Assembly (NCBI RefSeq): GCF_000759795.1 | Contig: NZ_BBMZ01000012.1 | Span: 124,001 to 188,000, forward strand | Reading direction: 5' to 3' | Source of the DNA: Pseudescherichia vulneris NBRC 102420 | GTDB lineage: Bacteria > Pseudomonadota > Gammaproteobacteria > Enterobacterales > Enterobacteriaceae | DNA length: 64,000 nt | Part shown: positions 10,586 through 19,534 of the stretch, one piece after another | How positions within the stretch are numbered: position 1 is the first letter of the stretch | Layout of the letters: each line of letters begins with the position of its first letter | The notes under the pieces: model-generated | The model's database searches: none | What the model was told of the DNA's origin: nothing | The model's input: the letters and a program-made list of their open reading frames with translations, nothing else | Program-made: the position numbers and the translations under genes

Positions 10586-13087
10586 CTACTCTTTTGGGGT
10601 AAAGCGCAGCAGGCGGTTGGCGTTGCTGACCACCGTAATGGAGGAGAGCGCCATCGCCGCACCGGCTACCACTGGGTTCAGCAGCGTTCCGGTCAGCGGC
10701 CAGAGGATCCCGGCGGCAATCGGGATGCCCAGCGAGTTGTAGATAAACGCCCCCACCAGGTTCTGCTTCATGTTGCGCAGCGTAGCGCGGGAGATGGCCA
10801 GCGCATCGGCCACGCCCATCAGGCTGTGGCGCATCAGGGTGATGGCCGCGGTCTCAATCGCTACGTCGCTGCCGCCGCCCATGGCGATACCCACTTCGGC
10901 CTGGGCCAGCGCCGGGGCGTCGTTGATACCATCGCCCACCATCGCGACCTGACGGCCCTGGCGTTGCAGCGCCTGAATTGCCGCGGCTTTGCCATCGGGC
11001 AGCACCCCGGCAATCACCTCATCAATACCGGCCTCTTTGGCGATAGCGTTGGCGGTCACGGCGTTGTCACCGGTGAGCATCACCAGGCGATAGCCCGCCT
11101 GATGCAGTCGTTGCAACGCCGCCACGCTATCCTCACGCAGCGGATCGCGAATGGCAAACAGCGCTGCCACCTTGCCGTCAACCGCCAGCAGCACCGGCGT
11201 CGCACCCGTGGCCGCCTGGGTAGCGATATCGCTCTCCAGCGCGGCGGTATCAATACCCTGTTCATTCAGTAAGGCCTGGTTGCCCAGCAGCAGGCGTCGA
11301 CCGTCGCTCTCACCGCTCAGGCCCAGCCCGCGCAGGGTACGAAAGTTAATCACCTCAGCCAGAGGCTCCGTACCGGCCTTGTCGATAATGGCGCGGGCCA
11401 GCGGATGGCTCGAACCCTGCTCCAACGCGGCAGCCAGGCGCAGCGCCTGCTGGCTGGAGAGATCGCTGTAGGTTGTGACCGTGACCACCTGCGGGCGACC
11501 CTCGGTAAGGGTGCCGGTCTTATCAAACACCAGCGTATCGAGCTGGCTGGCACGTTGCAGCGCATCGGCATCGCGTACCAGCACGCCGAACTCGGCGGCG
11601 CGGCCAACCCCGGAAATAATCGACATTGGCGTCGCCAGTCCGAGCGCACAGGGGCAGGCGATAATCAGCACCGTGGTGGCGATCACCAGGGTATAGACAA
11701 TCTGCGGCGCAGGACCAAAAACGTACCAGATCGCGCCGCTAATCAGCGCGATGGCGACCACAACCGGCACGAAGACCGCAGAGATCCTGTCCGCCAGCTG
11801 TCCGATTTCCGGCTTGCTGCTCTGGGCCTGACGCACCAGGCGGACGATCCGCGAGAGGGTGGTGTGGCTGCCGGTGCGGCTGGCACGAAACAGCACGCTG
11901 CCGTCGGAGACCACCGTCCCGGCATGGATCGTATCGTCACGCTGTTTCTGCTGTGGGACAGGTTCGCCAGTCAGCATCGCCTCATCAAGCCAGGCTTCGC
12001 CCTGGATAATCTCTCCGTCCACCGGAACGCGATCGCCGGTGGTTAGGCGCAGCGTCATGCCCGGATGAACCTCGGCAAGGGGCACGGTCTCCTCCCCGGC
12101 GTCAGTCACCACTCTGGCGGTAGGCGGGGTGAGATCGAGCAGGCGCTCCAGCGCTTTCGATGAACGCTGGCGGGCGCGAGCCTCCAGCATATGGCCAAGG
12201 TTGATCAGGCCGATAATCATCGCGCTGGCTTCATAGTAGAGATGGCGCGCCTCCATCGGGAACCACGCCGGCCAGAGGTTAACGCTCATGGAGTAGAGCC
12301 AGGCCGCCCCGGTTCCCAGCGCCACCAGGGTGTCCATGGTCGCGGTACGGTTGAGCAGGCTTTTCCAAGCGCTGCGGTAGAAGTGGCCCCCGGCAAAGAC
12401 CATCACCGCAAGGGTGATCAGGCCGATAACCAGCCAGAGGCTGCGGTTGGCGTCGGTGACCATCATATTGTCACCTGCCATACCCCAAACCATCACCGGG
12501 ATACCCACCAGCAGGGCAACAATCGCCTGCCAGCGGAAGCGTTTCATGGTAGCAACGGCGGTCTCCTGCTGGCGTTCGCGGCGGGTGGCGTCATCGTCGA
12601 TCGCCTCCGCGCCGTAGCCCGCGTTCTCCACCGCGCTTACTAATTCAGCGGCGGAAGCGCTGCCCATTACCAGCGCAGAGCGCTCCGCCAGATTGACCCG
12701 TGCCTGGGTTACGCCGGGTACCGCCTGCAAGGCTTTCTGTACTCGGGTAACACAGCTGGCGCAGCTCATGCCACTCAACAACAGCTGCTGGCTGTCGTCA
12801 GTATCATCCGCTGCCGGAAGCTCAGGTTCGGCCGCTGTCAGTGCTTCCGACGGAGGTGATGACTCTGCCAGCGGATCAGCCTTTGGGTGGCTAAGCGTCG
12901 CCCCGTACCCGGCCTGTTTAACGGTATCGATCAGTGCATCTGCATCGGCGCTGCCAATAACTTCCGCTCGTTCAATGGTCACCTCGGCGCGCTCAACGTC
13001 GGGCCGCTGTTCAAGACTCTCTTTCACCCGTTTGACGCAGTGGCCGCAGGAGAGACCCTCCAGCGCCAGTTCAATTGTGTGGGACAT
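10586..13087 (-). CDS. copA: Cu(I)-exporting P-type ATPase
   Basis: An 833-residue P1B-type ATPase that pumps Cu(I) from cytoplasm to periplasm. Two N-terminal heavy-metal domains carry GLSCGHC (about residues 11-17) and GMSCASC (106-112). The transmembrane CPC site is at about 478-480, the actuator TGEP at about 373-376, the phosphorylation motif DKTGT at about 522-526, and the hinge VGDGINDAP near 720. Three successive ATGs occur; the third (13087) is preferred since AGGAG lies 7 nt before it. A CueR operator at 13150-13176 precedes the gene. Unusually, cueR is not adjacent but more than 3 kb away, behind an effector islet. Confidence 0.96.
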   Translation of the reverse strand: MSHTIELALEGLSCGHCVKRVKESLEQRPDVERAEVTIERAEVIGSADADALIDTVKQAGYGATLSHPKADPLAESSPPSEALTAAEPELPAADDTDDSQQLLLSGMSCASCVTRVQKALQAVPGVTQARVNLAERSALVMGSASAAELVSAVENAGYGAEAIDDDATRRERQQETAVATMKRFRWQAIVALLVGIPVMVWGMAGDNMMVTDANRSLWLVIGLITLAVMVFAGGHFYRSAWKSLLNRTATMDTLVALGTGAAWLYSMSVNLWPAWFPMEARHLYYEASAMIIGLINLGHMLEARARQRSSKALERLLDLTPPTARVVTDAGEETVPLAEVHPGMTLRLTTGDRVPVDGEIIQGEAWLDEAMLTGEPVPQQKQRDDTIHAGTVVSDGSVLFRASRTGSHTTLSRIVRLVRQAQSSKPEIGQLADRISAVFVPVVVAIALISGAIWYVFGPAPQIVYTLVIATTVLIIACPCALGLATPMSIISGVGRAAEFGVLVRDADALQRASQLDTLVFDKTGTLTEGRPQVVTVTTYSDLSSQQALRLAAALEQGSSHPLARAIIDKAGTEPLAEVINFRTLRGLGLSGESDGRRLLLGNQALLNEQGIDTAALESDIATQAATGATPVLLAVDGKVAALFAIRDPLREDSVAALQRLHQAGYRLVMLTGDNAVTANAIAKEAGIDEVIAGVLPDGKAAAIQALQRQGRQVAMVGDGINDAPALAQAEVGIAMGGGSDVAIETAAITLMRHSLMGVADALAISRATLRNMKQNLVGAFIYNSLGIPIAAGILWPLTGTLLNPVVAGAAMALSSITVVSNANRLLRFTPKE

Positions 13088-13149
13088 CATCATACTCCTG
13101 TGTTGGTAGGATTGACTGAGCCGGTGTGTTGGCTAACTGTCTATAAGCT

Positions 13150-13176
13150 TAAACCTTCCATTAAGGGGAAGGTCAA
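13150..13176 (-). promoter_or_regulatory. copA promoter with CueR operator (copy 1)
   Basis: On the minus strand TTGACC forms the -35 box and overlaps the dyad CCTTCCCCTTAATGGAAGG, with a -10-like AGCTTAT after the long spacer typical of MerR-family promoters. This matches the known E. coli copA operator nearly base for base. Two further copies of the same dyad lie at 14317-14345 and 16775-16801. Confidence 0.9.
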
Positions 13177-13217
13177 GTAAAAGGGCGCGATAGTGCATGC
13201 AGGCTGCGAGGAAACGG

Positions 13218-13658
13218 CTATTTCTCTGCGGGGCTGGGAATAATCATCCTGATTTCATTCATCCTTTGGTTGTTTAGGTTTATCGTACAGGCGGTAATGG
13301 CGTTAGCAAAACCATGGGTGTTTTGGGTTGCAGTAGTGGCTAATCCGCAATAATCATCTCGCCAGGTGAGCCAGTTTTGCTGGTTTTTCTTGAAGAGATT
13401 AAGCATGTTATCTTTTTGCTCTCTGGTGCCCATCCACCATTGGTTATAGTCGAAGCTCTTTAACTCCTTAAGCTTCGCACTATATGCCTCCCTCAGTTTT
13501 TCCTCTGACTTTTCAGAAATGTCACCCAGGCACTCACTATTTTCGTCATTAAATTTTTGAGTGCAGAGGTCTACCTCATGGTTATCAATTATGCTTTGGG
13601 AAACGGAAATCTGGGGTATGAGAAGTAGCAGTATAAACAGAGCAATATATTTTTTCAT
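13218..13658 (-). CDS. LprI-like secreted protein (paralogue 2)
   Basis: A 146-residue protein with a Sec signal peptide (KKYIALFILLLLIPQISVSQ) and a mature domain of the lysozyme-inhibitor LprI-like type (formerly DUF1311), rich in conserved cysteines and tryptophans: DLCTQKFNDENSECLG, YNQWWMGTREQKDNM and NWLTWRDDYCGLATTATQNT. The ATG at 13658 follows AGAGGCAC; a GTG at 13676 overlaps the upstream gene's stop. It is a clear paralogue of the adjacent 13673-14140 gene. Periplasmic location is inferred. Because it lies beside a toxin-type lipase, an immunity or inhibitor role is possible but not shown. Confidence 0.75.
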   Translation of the reverse strand: MKKYIALFILLLLIPQISVSQSIIDNHEVDLCTQKFNDENSECLGDISEKSEEKLREAYSAKLKELKSFDYNQWWMGTREQKDNMLNLFKKNQQNWLTWRDDYCGLATTATQNTHGFANAITACTINLNNQRMNEIRMIIPSPAEK

Positions 13659-13672
13659 TATGTGCCTCTGTT

Positions 13673-14140
13673 TCACCTGGACGAATCAACAGAGATCATA
13701 TCTATCTCAGCGATCCTTTTTTGGTTCATATTTATAAAGCAGCTTGATAGGGTATCACCGTATCCCTGCGTGTTTTCATAGGGGGCTGCTGCTGACTTAC
13801 AGTAGGTTAATTTGTACTGCTCCCATGCTTTCTGGCTGTTAGCAAAGTTTGCGCTCATGGTTTTGCGCTGTTCTTCACTGCCCATCCACCATTGCGAATA
13901 ATTAGCTGATTCAATTTCCTTAAGCTTCTTTCTAAAACTGTCCTTTAAATGGTTATCTGAGTTTTGTATCAATTTATCAGAACAGTCATAGCTCTCTTGA
14001 TCAGGTTTGGCTGCGCATTTCTCCACGCCCTGGTTTGAGAGTAAATCGTTATGAGTGATGTCTTTGGCCAATGCTTCCCCGTAACTTATTGGTAGAATGA
14101 ATAAGAGGGCGGGAAAAATTATAAGTTTTCGTTTTTGCAT
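13673..14140 (-). CDS. LprI-like secreted protein (paralogue 1)
   Basis: A 155-residue protein from the ATG at 14140. The signal peptide RKLIIFPALLFILPISYGEALA is followed by an LprI-like domain: KCAAKPDQESYDCSD, NYSQWWMGSEEQRKTMSANF and WEQYKLTYCKSAAAPYENTQG. The spacing of cysteines and the YxQWWMG core match the downstream paralogue, so they arose by tandem duplication. The frame extends 24 codons upstream of 14140 without signal-peptide features, so the shorter start is chosen. Both genes are AT-richer than copA and point towards it. Function is not established. Confidence 0.75.
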   Translation of the reverse strand: MQKRKLIIFPALLFILPISYGEALAKDITHNDLLSNQGVEKCAAKPDQESYDCSDKLIQNSDNHLKDSFRKKLKEIESANYSQWWMGSEEQRKTMSANFANSQKAWEQYKLTYCKSAAAPYENTQGYGDTLSSCFINMNQKRIAEIDMISVDSSR

Positions 14141-14212
14141 CTCACCTATATCGCTTTTGTTATCTCTGTGTTTTTCATAATGTATGAGCCTATGCCTCTT
14201 GATTTCACTCAC

Positions 14213-14228
14213 CTTGACTTAAGTCAAG
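14213..14228. promoter_or_regulatory. 16-bp perfect palindrome CTTGACTTAAGTCAAG
   Basis: The palindrome lies 73 bp upstream of the LprI-like gene start. TTGACT inside it could serve as a -35 box on either strand, so an operator over a promoter is plausible. The binding protein is unknown. Confidence 0.45.
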
Positions 14229-14284
14229 CTGGCTTGCGATCTATTACACTGCATCTATTTTTCGGACACCCTAAAACAGTTTGG

Positions 14285-14358
14285 CGCCCGAGCAGGAAAT
14301 GAATAGCGTGGAGGAACATAAACCTTCCATTAATGGGAATGTTAGGGGAGGCTATGAA
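14285..14358 (+). repeat. decayed direct copy of the cueR promoter/start region
   Basis: The stretch GAGCAGGAAATGAATAGCG, then GAGGAACATAAACCTTCC, then ATTAATGGGAATGTTAGG aligns base by base with 16745-16816 upstream of cueR, and ends in ATGAATAGTTGA, a dead copy of the cueR start (ATGAACATAAG). The CueR dyad within it (14317-14345) is damaged in one arm. By eye about three quarters of positions match. Confidence 0.8.
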
Positions 14359-14471
14359 TAGTTGAACTATTTTAATCGCCACTAGTACAGCTTACCGTAA
14401 CGAGAACGAGGATTGTTTGTTTCCATTGATGTGCGATAATGACGCCTATAGACATTTAAAAAAGGGTCGGT

Positions 14472-15971
14472 ATGTTTTCTAGTTTCAAGCTATTTTATAT
14501 TGCTGAGGATTTACTTTCGCCTGACGAATTTCCCCGCATAGAAGATCCTGCCATCGCCTGTCATGAACTTTCCTACATACCAGAAAAGGATATTTTGTCA
14601 CTCTTCACTGGATTACGTGGAGCAGATAAGATACGTCATGAGGCCGGAGTTACGCACAATGGGATAAGCTCGGATCTACGTGGGAAGGTACAAAGTGGCC
14701 TACAGAGAGGAGAAATTGTGGCGGTCGATACTCGGCCTGGCATATTCGCAACGATAGGGCCATTTTACGTCGACACAGAAGGTCATCTGAGAATGCAAGA
14801 TATACCAAAATCGCACTACCCGCTTGATAAAATAATACGTCGCTATGAGGAAATGGTGAGATTTTGGGGCGGCCGCCGGGCGCGGCCTTCAGTCTTTCCG
14901 GCGCAGGTGACCAAGTCAAAACCAGTGATTAAAACTGACATACGTACAGAATATAGGAAGATAACTCATCGCAAAATAGCGGAGCCTATGACTAAAGCGC
15001 AGCGCTGGCAAGAACGGCAATATCTAATAGGGACTGGACAGAGAAGTATCTATCCTGATGCCAGGCTTGCGTCAGACAGACTGGCTGAGAATAACGAGGC
15101 CGTTGAAAAGGCAAAGCTTGCAGAAAATGTATATAAAAACATAAACCCACTACGGGATACCCCGGGGGTGCCAGAGGGATGGAAAGACATCAGCAATGAT
15201 GAAGGAGCACTTAATAAAATTGGTTTGAGCCGTGAAATGCTCTACGATAACAATAAGTCACCTGATTTTTTGGCAAGAGTGTATGAACCTGAAAGCAGTG
15301 TTTTTGGTAAAGATATGAACCCGACCGTTGTCTTCAGGGGTTCAAGAGCACCAGAGTTTCCAGAGGGACTCATGAGTGCCGCAAAGAAAGCTTTTTTAAA
15401 GTGGGATGTGTCTGGAATAAAAAATATAAAAGACTGGGCTAATAATATCGAGCAAGCAATAGGGATGGAGTCTGAATATTACAAAAAAGCTATCGATATA
15501 GGTAAGGCAATCAGGGGACACACTGATATATCAGGACATTCTTTAGGAGGAGGAATGGCCTCGGCTGCTTCTATGGCAAGTGGGCAATCTGCATGGACAT
15601 TCAATGCTGCTGGACTAAATTCGGGAACAGTAGAAAAGTATGGTGGTAAAATCTTGGGTAGTGCCAATAATATAAAGGCTTATAGGATTGACGGCGAGTT
15701 ATTGACGTCTTTACAAGAAGTGCATAACGAAGAAGATTATGACCTTATAAAAAATGCGCTTCCTGAATCTTTGCAAAAACCTTGGGGAGCAGCCTTGCCC
15801 TTTACTTTAAAAGAATGGGGTTCGCTAGCTGCACCAGATGCAGTTGGAGCGCAACACATTCTTTCCGGAGGTACAGGGTCTCTTCTTGATAAGCACGGTA
15901 TTGACCAGACAATAAAGCTTATCGAAGATGAAAAAGATAATGATATCGCCACTATCAGGAGCCGTATATGA
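14472..15971 (+). CDS. Tle-like phospholipase effector (alpha/beta-hydrolase toxin)
   Basis: A 499-residue protein with the lipase nucleophile elbow GHSLGGG at residues 355-361 (Ser357); YRIDGE with Asp407 and AQHIL with His462 are candidates for the rest of the triad. Residues 1-135 are a separate N-terminal region; a helical segment (about 175-225) leads into the hydrolase domain. There is no signal peptide, as expected for a type VI secretion cargo. The gene overlaps by 4 nt (ATGA) an ankyrin lipoprotein, the usual effector-immunity layout. The closest system I recall is the Tle/Tli phospholipase pair of Enterobacter cloacae. Delivery is inferred, since no secretion genes lie nearby. Confidence 0.75.
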   Translation: MFSSFKLFYIAEDLLSPDEFPRIEDPAIACHELSYIPEKDILSLFTGLRGADKIRHEAGVTHNGISSDLRGKVQSGLQRGEIVAVDTRPGIFATIGPFYVDTEGHLRMQDIPKSHYPLDKIIRRYEEMVRFWGGRRARPSVFPAQVTKSKPVIKTDIRTEYRKITHRKIAEPMTKAQRWQERQYLIGTGQRSIYPDARLASDRLAENNEAVEKAKLAENVYKNINPLRDTPGVPEGWKDISNDEGALNKIGLSREMLYDNNKSPDFLARVYEPESSVFGKDMNPTVVFRGSRAPEFPEGLMSAAKKAFLKWDVSGIKNIKDWANNIEQAIGMESEYYKKAIDIGKAIRGHTDISGHSLGGGMASAASMASGQSAWTFNAAGLNSGTVEKYGGKILGSANNIKAYRIDGELLTSLQEVHNEEDYDLIKNALPESLQKPWGAALPFTLKEWGSLAAPDAVGAQHILSGGTGSLLDKHGIDQTIKLIEDEKDNDIATIRSRI

Positions 15972-16699
15972 ATAAGCTGATAAGGACACTGGCGTTAGTA
16001 CTTACCATTTTAATCATGCAGGGGTGTAAAAAAAACATGCCATATGAACCGCAGGACTTTTTTGGCGGCCGCCAGTTGGAATTGGCACAGATGATTTATG
16101 AAGGCGATGAGGCAAAGCTAAAGGAGAAGCTTTCATCCCTCAGTAAAGAAGAGTTAAATCAACCTGCGAAAGAGGAAATGACATTACTTTTCTGGTCCGT
16201 GCTGAACTCAACTAAGGATAAATCAACGCCGGACAGGCTAAAAATAATAACAGATCTGGTTAAAGCTGGTGCAGACCCTTTACAACCACGAACTGAGGGT
16301 GGTAGTAGCCCTGCGGAGTTTGTCTTACAGGGGGATAATGGAGCTTGGATTAAAGCAATGCTGGATGGCGGATTATCGCCAAACGCTAAAGATAAGACCT
16401 TCAATAAGCCAATAGTTTTTGAAACCTTAAAGGCGAAAAACACTGCAACGTTAAACGTTATGCTTGACTACGGAGCGGATGTAAACGCAAAAAGTGCAAT
16501 GGATCGTACATTATTAATCAATGCATTATACGCAAGCAAAATCGAACATATTGAGCTTTTGTTAAAAAAAGGAGCCAATCCACAGCTAAAGGATTCATTC
16601 AACGAAAACTTTACTTTTTTACTCAACAAGGAAATCTTTCAAAAAGATCAAAATAACGAATATATAAAAAGGTTAATTGCGGTTCGCGATAATTTGTAA
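15968..16699 (+). CDS. ankyrin-repeat lipoprotein, probable Tli-type immunity protein
   Basis: A 243-residue protein. The N-terminus is a lipoprotein-like signal ending ILIMQGC with Cys20 as the acylation site, though the residues before it are an unusual lipobox. The rest is ankyrin repeats: LVKAGADPLQPRTEGG, MLDGGLSPNAKDKTF, MLDYGADVNAKSAMD and LLKKGANPQLKDSF. It overlaps the lipase stop by 4 nt, so the two are co-translated. A periplasmic membrane-anchored ankyrin protein would block a phospholipase entering that compartment. An internal ATG at codon 24 could make an unanchored cytosolic form. The immunity role is inferred from arrangement and from the E. cloacae pair as I recall it. Confidence 0.78.
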   Translation: MNKLIRTLALVLTILIMQGCKKNMPYEPQDFFGGRQLELAQMIYEGDEAKLKEKLSSLSKEELNQPAKEEMTLLFWSVLNSTKDKSTPDRLKIITDLVKAGADPLQPRTEGGSSPAEFVLQGDNGAWIKAMLDGGLSPNAKDKTFNKPIVFETLKAKNTATLNVMLDYGADVNAKSAMDRTLLINALYASKIEHIELLLKKGANPQLKDSFNENFTFLLNKEIFQKDQNNEYIKRLIAVRDNL

Positions 16700-16744
16700 A
16701 CCAAGGATATTAAAAAATGCTATGCCTCTGTAAACAGGTTGACG

Positions 16745-16816
16745 ACTGAGCAGAGAATGAATAGCGTTGAGGAACGTAACCTTCTATTAAGGGGAAGGTC
16801 AGGGGGAACCATGAAC
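16745..16816 (+). repeat. intact copy of the repeated cueR upstream region
   Basis: This is the counterpart of 14285-14358: GAGCAGAGAATGAATAGCG, then GAGGAACGTAACCTTC, running into the cueR ATG at 16811. Confidence 0.8.
16775..16801. promoter_or_regulatory. CueR-type operator (copy 3) upstream of cueR
   Basis: The minus strand reads TGACCTTCCCCTTAATAGAAGG, one mismatch in the dyad from the copA operator, and is in the same orientation as copies 1 and 2. It looks like the ancestral copA-cueR intergenic operator left beside cueR. Confidence 0.75.
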
Positions 16817-17227
16817 ATAAGCGATGTAGCAAAAAAGACAGGCTTAACCAGCAAGGCGATCCGCTTCTATGAAGAGAAGGGGCTGGTGACGCCGCCGCTG
16901 CGCAGCGAGAACGGCTATCGCAGCTACACGCAGCAGCATCTGGATGAGTTGACCCTGCTGCGCCAGGCGCGGCAGGTGGGGTTTAATCTGGAGGAGTGCG
17001 GTGAGCTGGTCACCCTGTTTAACGATCCGGCCCGGCACAGCGCCGATGTGAAAGCCTATACCTTGCAAAAGGTGGCAGAGATTGAGCGCCACATCGTCGA
17101 GCTACAGGCGATGCGCGACCAGTTGCTGGATTTAGCGAACGCCTGTCCGGGCGACGACGGTGCCGACTGTCCGATTATCGATAACCTCTCCGGCTGCTGC
17201 CATCGTCATTCAGCTAAAGAGAGCTAA
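16811..17227 (+). CDS. cueR: Cu(I)-responsive MerR-family regulator CueR
   Basis: A 138-residue MerR-family activator of copA (and cueO) that senses Cu(I). The winged-helix domain starts [25 protein letters not shown]. The metal loop [12 protein letters not shown] has the two cysteines spaced as Cys112 and Cys120 of E. coli CueR, and a CCHRH tail follows. The start at 16811 is the family start with AGGGGGAA upstream. Its stop overlaps the convergent ybbJ stop by 4 bp. It would normally be next to copA but is separated from it here by the effector islet. Confidence 0.95.
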   Translation: MNISDVAKKTGLTSKAIRFYEEKGLVTPPLRSENGYRSYTQQHLDELTLLRQARQVGFNLEECGELVTLFNDPARHSADVKAYTLQKVAEIERHIVELQAMRDQLLDLANACPGDDGADCPIIDNLSGCCHRHSAKES

Positions 17228-17676
17228 CGCGCTCTGATGCGCAGGGTAATGCCCTCGACCGCCACTACTTCGACAGGCGTACCGGCAGGCAGATCGTCGT
17301 CGGCGCTCACCGGCCAGGTGCTGTCGCCGACGCGCATATGGCCGCGGCCGTTGACCAGAGCCGTGTCGAGGGTAAAGTGTTTGCCCACCAGTTGGACACC
17401 ACGCTGGTTAAGCGCCGCGTCGGCAGGCTTCTGCTCGCGCACGCGGCGGGCCAACCAGCGCCACCACAGCCACGCTGCCAGCAGGGTGAGCAGGGCAAAC
17501 AGCGCGCCCTGCCACTCCCAGCCGAACGGCAGCAGCCAGACCAGCAAGCCCGTCACCACCGCTGCCACGCCGCTCCACAGCAGATAGCCATTTCCACCCA
17601 GCATCTCGGCTGCCAGCAGCAGGCCGCCAAGGCTAAGCCAGAGGAGGTGAGGGTGCTGAAGCAGGCTGTCGATCAT
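17224..17676 (-). CDS. ybbJ: NfeD-like membrane protein YbbJ
   Basis: A 150-residue protein with three or four N-terminal membrane helices ([21 protein letters not shown] and following) and a C-terminal OB-fold domain of the NfeD type, ending [16 protein letters not shown]. It overlaps qmcA by 4 nt, and NfeD proteins typically partner stomatin/SPFH proteins in microdomain assembly. The function of YbbJ is otherwise undefined. Confidence 0.9.
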   Translation of the reverse strand: MIDSLLQHPHLLWLSLGGLLLAAEMLGGNGYLLWSGVAAVVTGLLVWLLPFGWEWQGALFALLTLLAAWLWWRWLARRVREQKPADAALNQRGVQLVGKHFTLDTALVNGRGHMRVGDSTWPVSADDDLPAGTPVEVVAVEGITLRIRAR

Positions 17677-18590
17677 ACGCTTTTCCGTTCGCTGGCGCTC
17701 TCTTTCACCAGCTCGGCGATCCCAGCGATAGAGCCCATCAGGCTGCTGGCCTCCAGCGGCATCAGTACCACCTTACTGTTAGCAGATGAGCCGATATGCT
17801 GTAGCGCTTCGGTATATTTCTGCGCGACAAAGTAGTTCACCGCCTGAATATCCCCGGCGGCAATCGCCTCGGAGACCATCTGGGTGGCACGGGCTTCTGC
17901 CTCTGCCGAACGTTCTCGCGCTTCGGCCTGCAAAAACGCTGACTGGCGCTCACCCTCGGCCTTGAGGATCTTCGACTGCTTCTCCCCTTCGGCTTTGACG
18001 ATCTGCGCCTGGCGGATCCCCTCTGCTTCCAGAATGTAGGCGCGCTTGGTTCGCTCGGCCTTCATCTGGGCGTTCATGGAGGAGATAAGCTCAGCGGGCG
18101 GGCGCACGTCGCGGATCTCAATACGCGTCACCTTGATCCCCCAGGGATTGGTCGCCTCATCAACGATATGCAGCAGGCGGGTGTTGATGTTATCGCGCTG
18201 GGAGAGCATCTCGTCCAGCTCCATCGACCCTAAAACGGTACGGATGTTGGTCATCGTCAGATTGATGATGGCCAGCTCAAGGTTGCTTACCTCGTAGGCC
18301 GCCTTCGGGGCGTCGATCACCTGGATAAAGCACACCGCATCGATGGTGACGTTGGCGTTATCCTTGGAGATCACCTCCTGAGAAGGGATATCCAACACCT
18401 GCTCCATCATATTGATTTTGCGGCCAATCCGATCCATAAACGGCACAACCAGGCTCAGGCCCGGCTGTAACGATTTGGTATAACGCCCGAAGCGTTCCAC
18501 AGTCCATTGATAGCCCTGCGGCACAATCTTCACGCCCGCGCCGACAATCACCAGCGCGACGAAAATAAGTACCGGGATCACGATAAGCAT
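17673..18590 (-). CDS. qmcA: SPFH/stomatin-family membrane protein QmcA
   Basis: A 305-residue protein, the same length as E. coli QmcA. One N-terminal membrane helix ([17 protein letters not shown]) is followed by the SPFH/Band 7 domain ([20 protein letters not shown]) and a long alanine/glutamate-rich coiled coil ([20 protein letters not shown] and on). SPFH proteins form ring-shaped cages and membrane microdomains, and E. coli QmcA is linked to FtsH function. It is coupled to ybbJ. Confidence 0.93.
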   Translation of the reverse strand: MLIVIPVLIFVALVIVGAGVKIVPQGYQWTVERFGRYTKSLQPGLSLVVPFMDRIGRKINMMEQVLDIPSQEVISKDNANVTIDAVCFIQVIDAPKAAYEVSNLELAIINLTMTNIRTVLGSMELDEMLSQRDNINTRLLHIVDEATNPWGIKVTRIEIRDVRPPAELISSMNAQMKAERTKRAYILEAEGIRQAQIVKAEGEKQSKILKAEGERQSAFLQAEARERSAEAEARATQMVSEAIAAGDIQAVNYFVAQKYTEALQHIGSSANSKVVLMPLEASSLMGSIAGIAELVKESASERKSV

Positions 18591-18620
18591 TTACACCCTC
18601 CCTGCCGCAATAGCGGTCAA

Positions 18621-19475
18621 TCAATAAAGCAGTGAATAGAGCTTGCGGCGATAGGAGGTCGCCAGCGCGTCTCCGGTGCCCAGCGCGGCGAGGATCTCCT
18701 GCAGCATCTTGCGCGCTTCGCCGTTGGCGGCGGAGAGATCCTTACGCAGGTGGCTAAACAGCAGCTCCAGCGCCTCTTCGTTACGCCCAACCTGATGCAG
18801 CTGCAACGCCAGCTGCGTTGCCAGCTCGGCATTCTCCGGCGACTGCTCAACCTGCTGCTGCAGGAGCTGGATCTCCGGGGTGTCAGCGGCTTTTTTCAGC
18901 AGCTCGATCTGCGCCACCAGGCCCTGATAGCGGGTATCCTGATCCTGTAGCGGAATGGTTTTCAGCACCGCTTCCGCTTCGTCGGCGCGGTTAAGAACGA
19001 TCAGCGTCTCGGCCAGCAGCAGACCGAACTCGCCGTTCTGGTTTGAGAGCTGCCAGGCCTCTTTCGCCAGCGGCAGCGCCTCGGCATAGTTGCCTTCCTG
19101 AGCCAGGGCCATCGCCTGCTGGGCTTTCAGCTCCTCGGGGCGGGGCAGGACCTTCTCCAGCAGGGCGCGGATCGCCTCTTCCGGCTGTGGGCCCTGGAAG
19201 CCGTCCACCGGCTGGCCGTTCTGGAACAGATAGACGGTTGGGATCGCCCGCAGGCCAAACTGCGAGGCCACCATCTGCTCGGCGTCGCAGTCTACCTTCG
19301 CCAGAATAAACTGTCCGCTATACTGCGCGGCCAGAGACTCCAGCACCGGGGTCAACTGCTGGCAGTGCTGGCTACGATCGGACCAGAAGTAGAAAAGCAC
19401 CGGAATGTTGACCGACTGCTCTAGCGTCTGTTGGAGGTTCGCTTCGGTAATAGTGACAATATTCTGTACGGACAT
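18621..19475 (-). CDS. cnoX: chaperedoxin CnoX (YbbN)
   Basis: A 284-residue protein: an N-terminal thioredoxin fold whose active site is degenerate (SQHC instead of CxxC, about residues 35-38) followed by TPR-like helical repeats ([36 protein letters not shown]). In E. coli CnoX holds unfolding proteins during bleach stress and passes them to GroEL and DnaK. Length, motif and neighbours agree with that protein. Confidence 0.94.
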   Translation of the reverse strand: MSVQNIVTITEANLQQTLEQSVNIPVLFYFWSDRSQHCQQLTPVLESLAAQYSGQFILAKVDCDAEQMVASQFGLRAIPTVYLFQNGQPVDGFQGPQPEEAIRALLEKVLPRPEELKAQQAMALAQEGNYAEALPLAKEAWQLSNQNGEFGLLLAETLIVLNRADEAEAVLKTIPLQDQDTRYQGLVAQIELLKKAADTPEIQLLQQQVEQSPENAELATQLALQLHQVGRNEEALELLFSHLRKDLSAANGEARKMLQEILAALGTGDALATSYRRKLYSLLY

Positions 19476-19534
19476 AGCTAATTCTCTGTTTTCACGTTTA
19501 TCTTTACATGGGGTTGAGAGGCGGGGCCTTCAAC

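Larger units (their letters stand above)
14141..14471. other. intergenic region with palindrome and decayed CueR-operator repeat
   Basis: No gene is visible. It contains a 16-bp perfect palindrome (14213-14228), a degenerate copy of the cueR upstream region (14285-14358), and before the lipase gene a GATAAT -10-like box near 14437 with AAAAAAGGG as its ribosome site. Confidence 0.7.

Noticed and set aside
10553-11272. Antisense frame over the end of copA
   Set aside because: The sense strand carries the P-type ATPase hinge and last helices; antisense sequence is low-complexity Gln/His/Arg typical of shadows.
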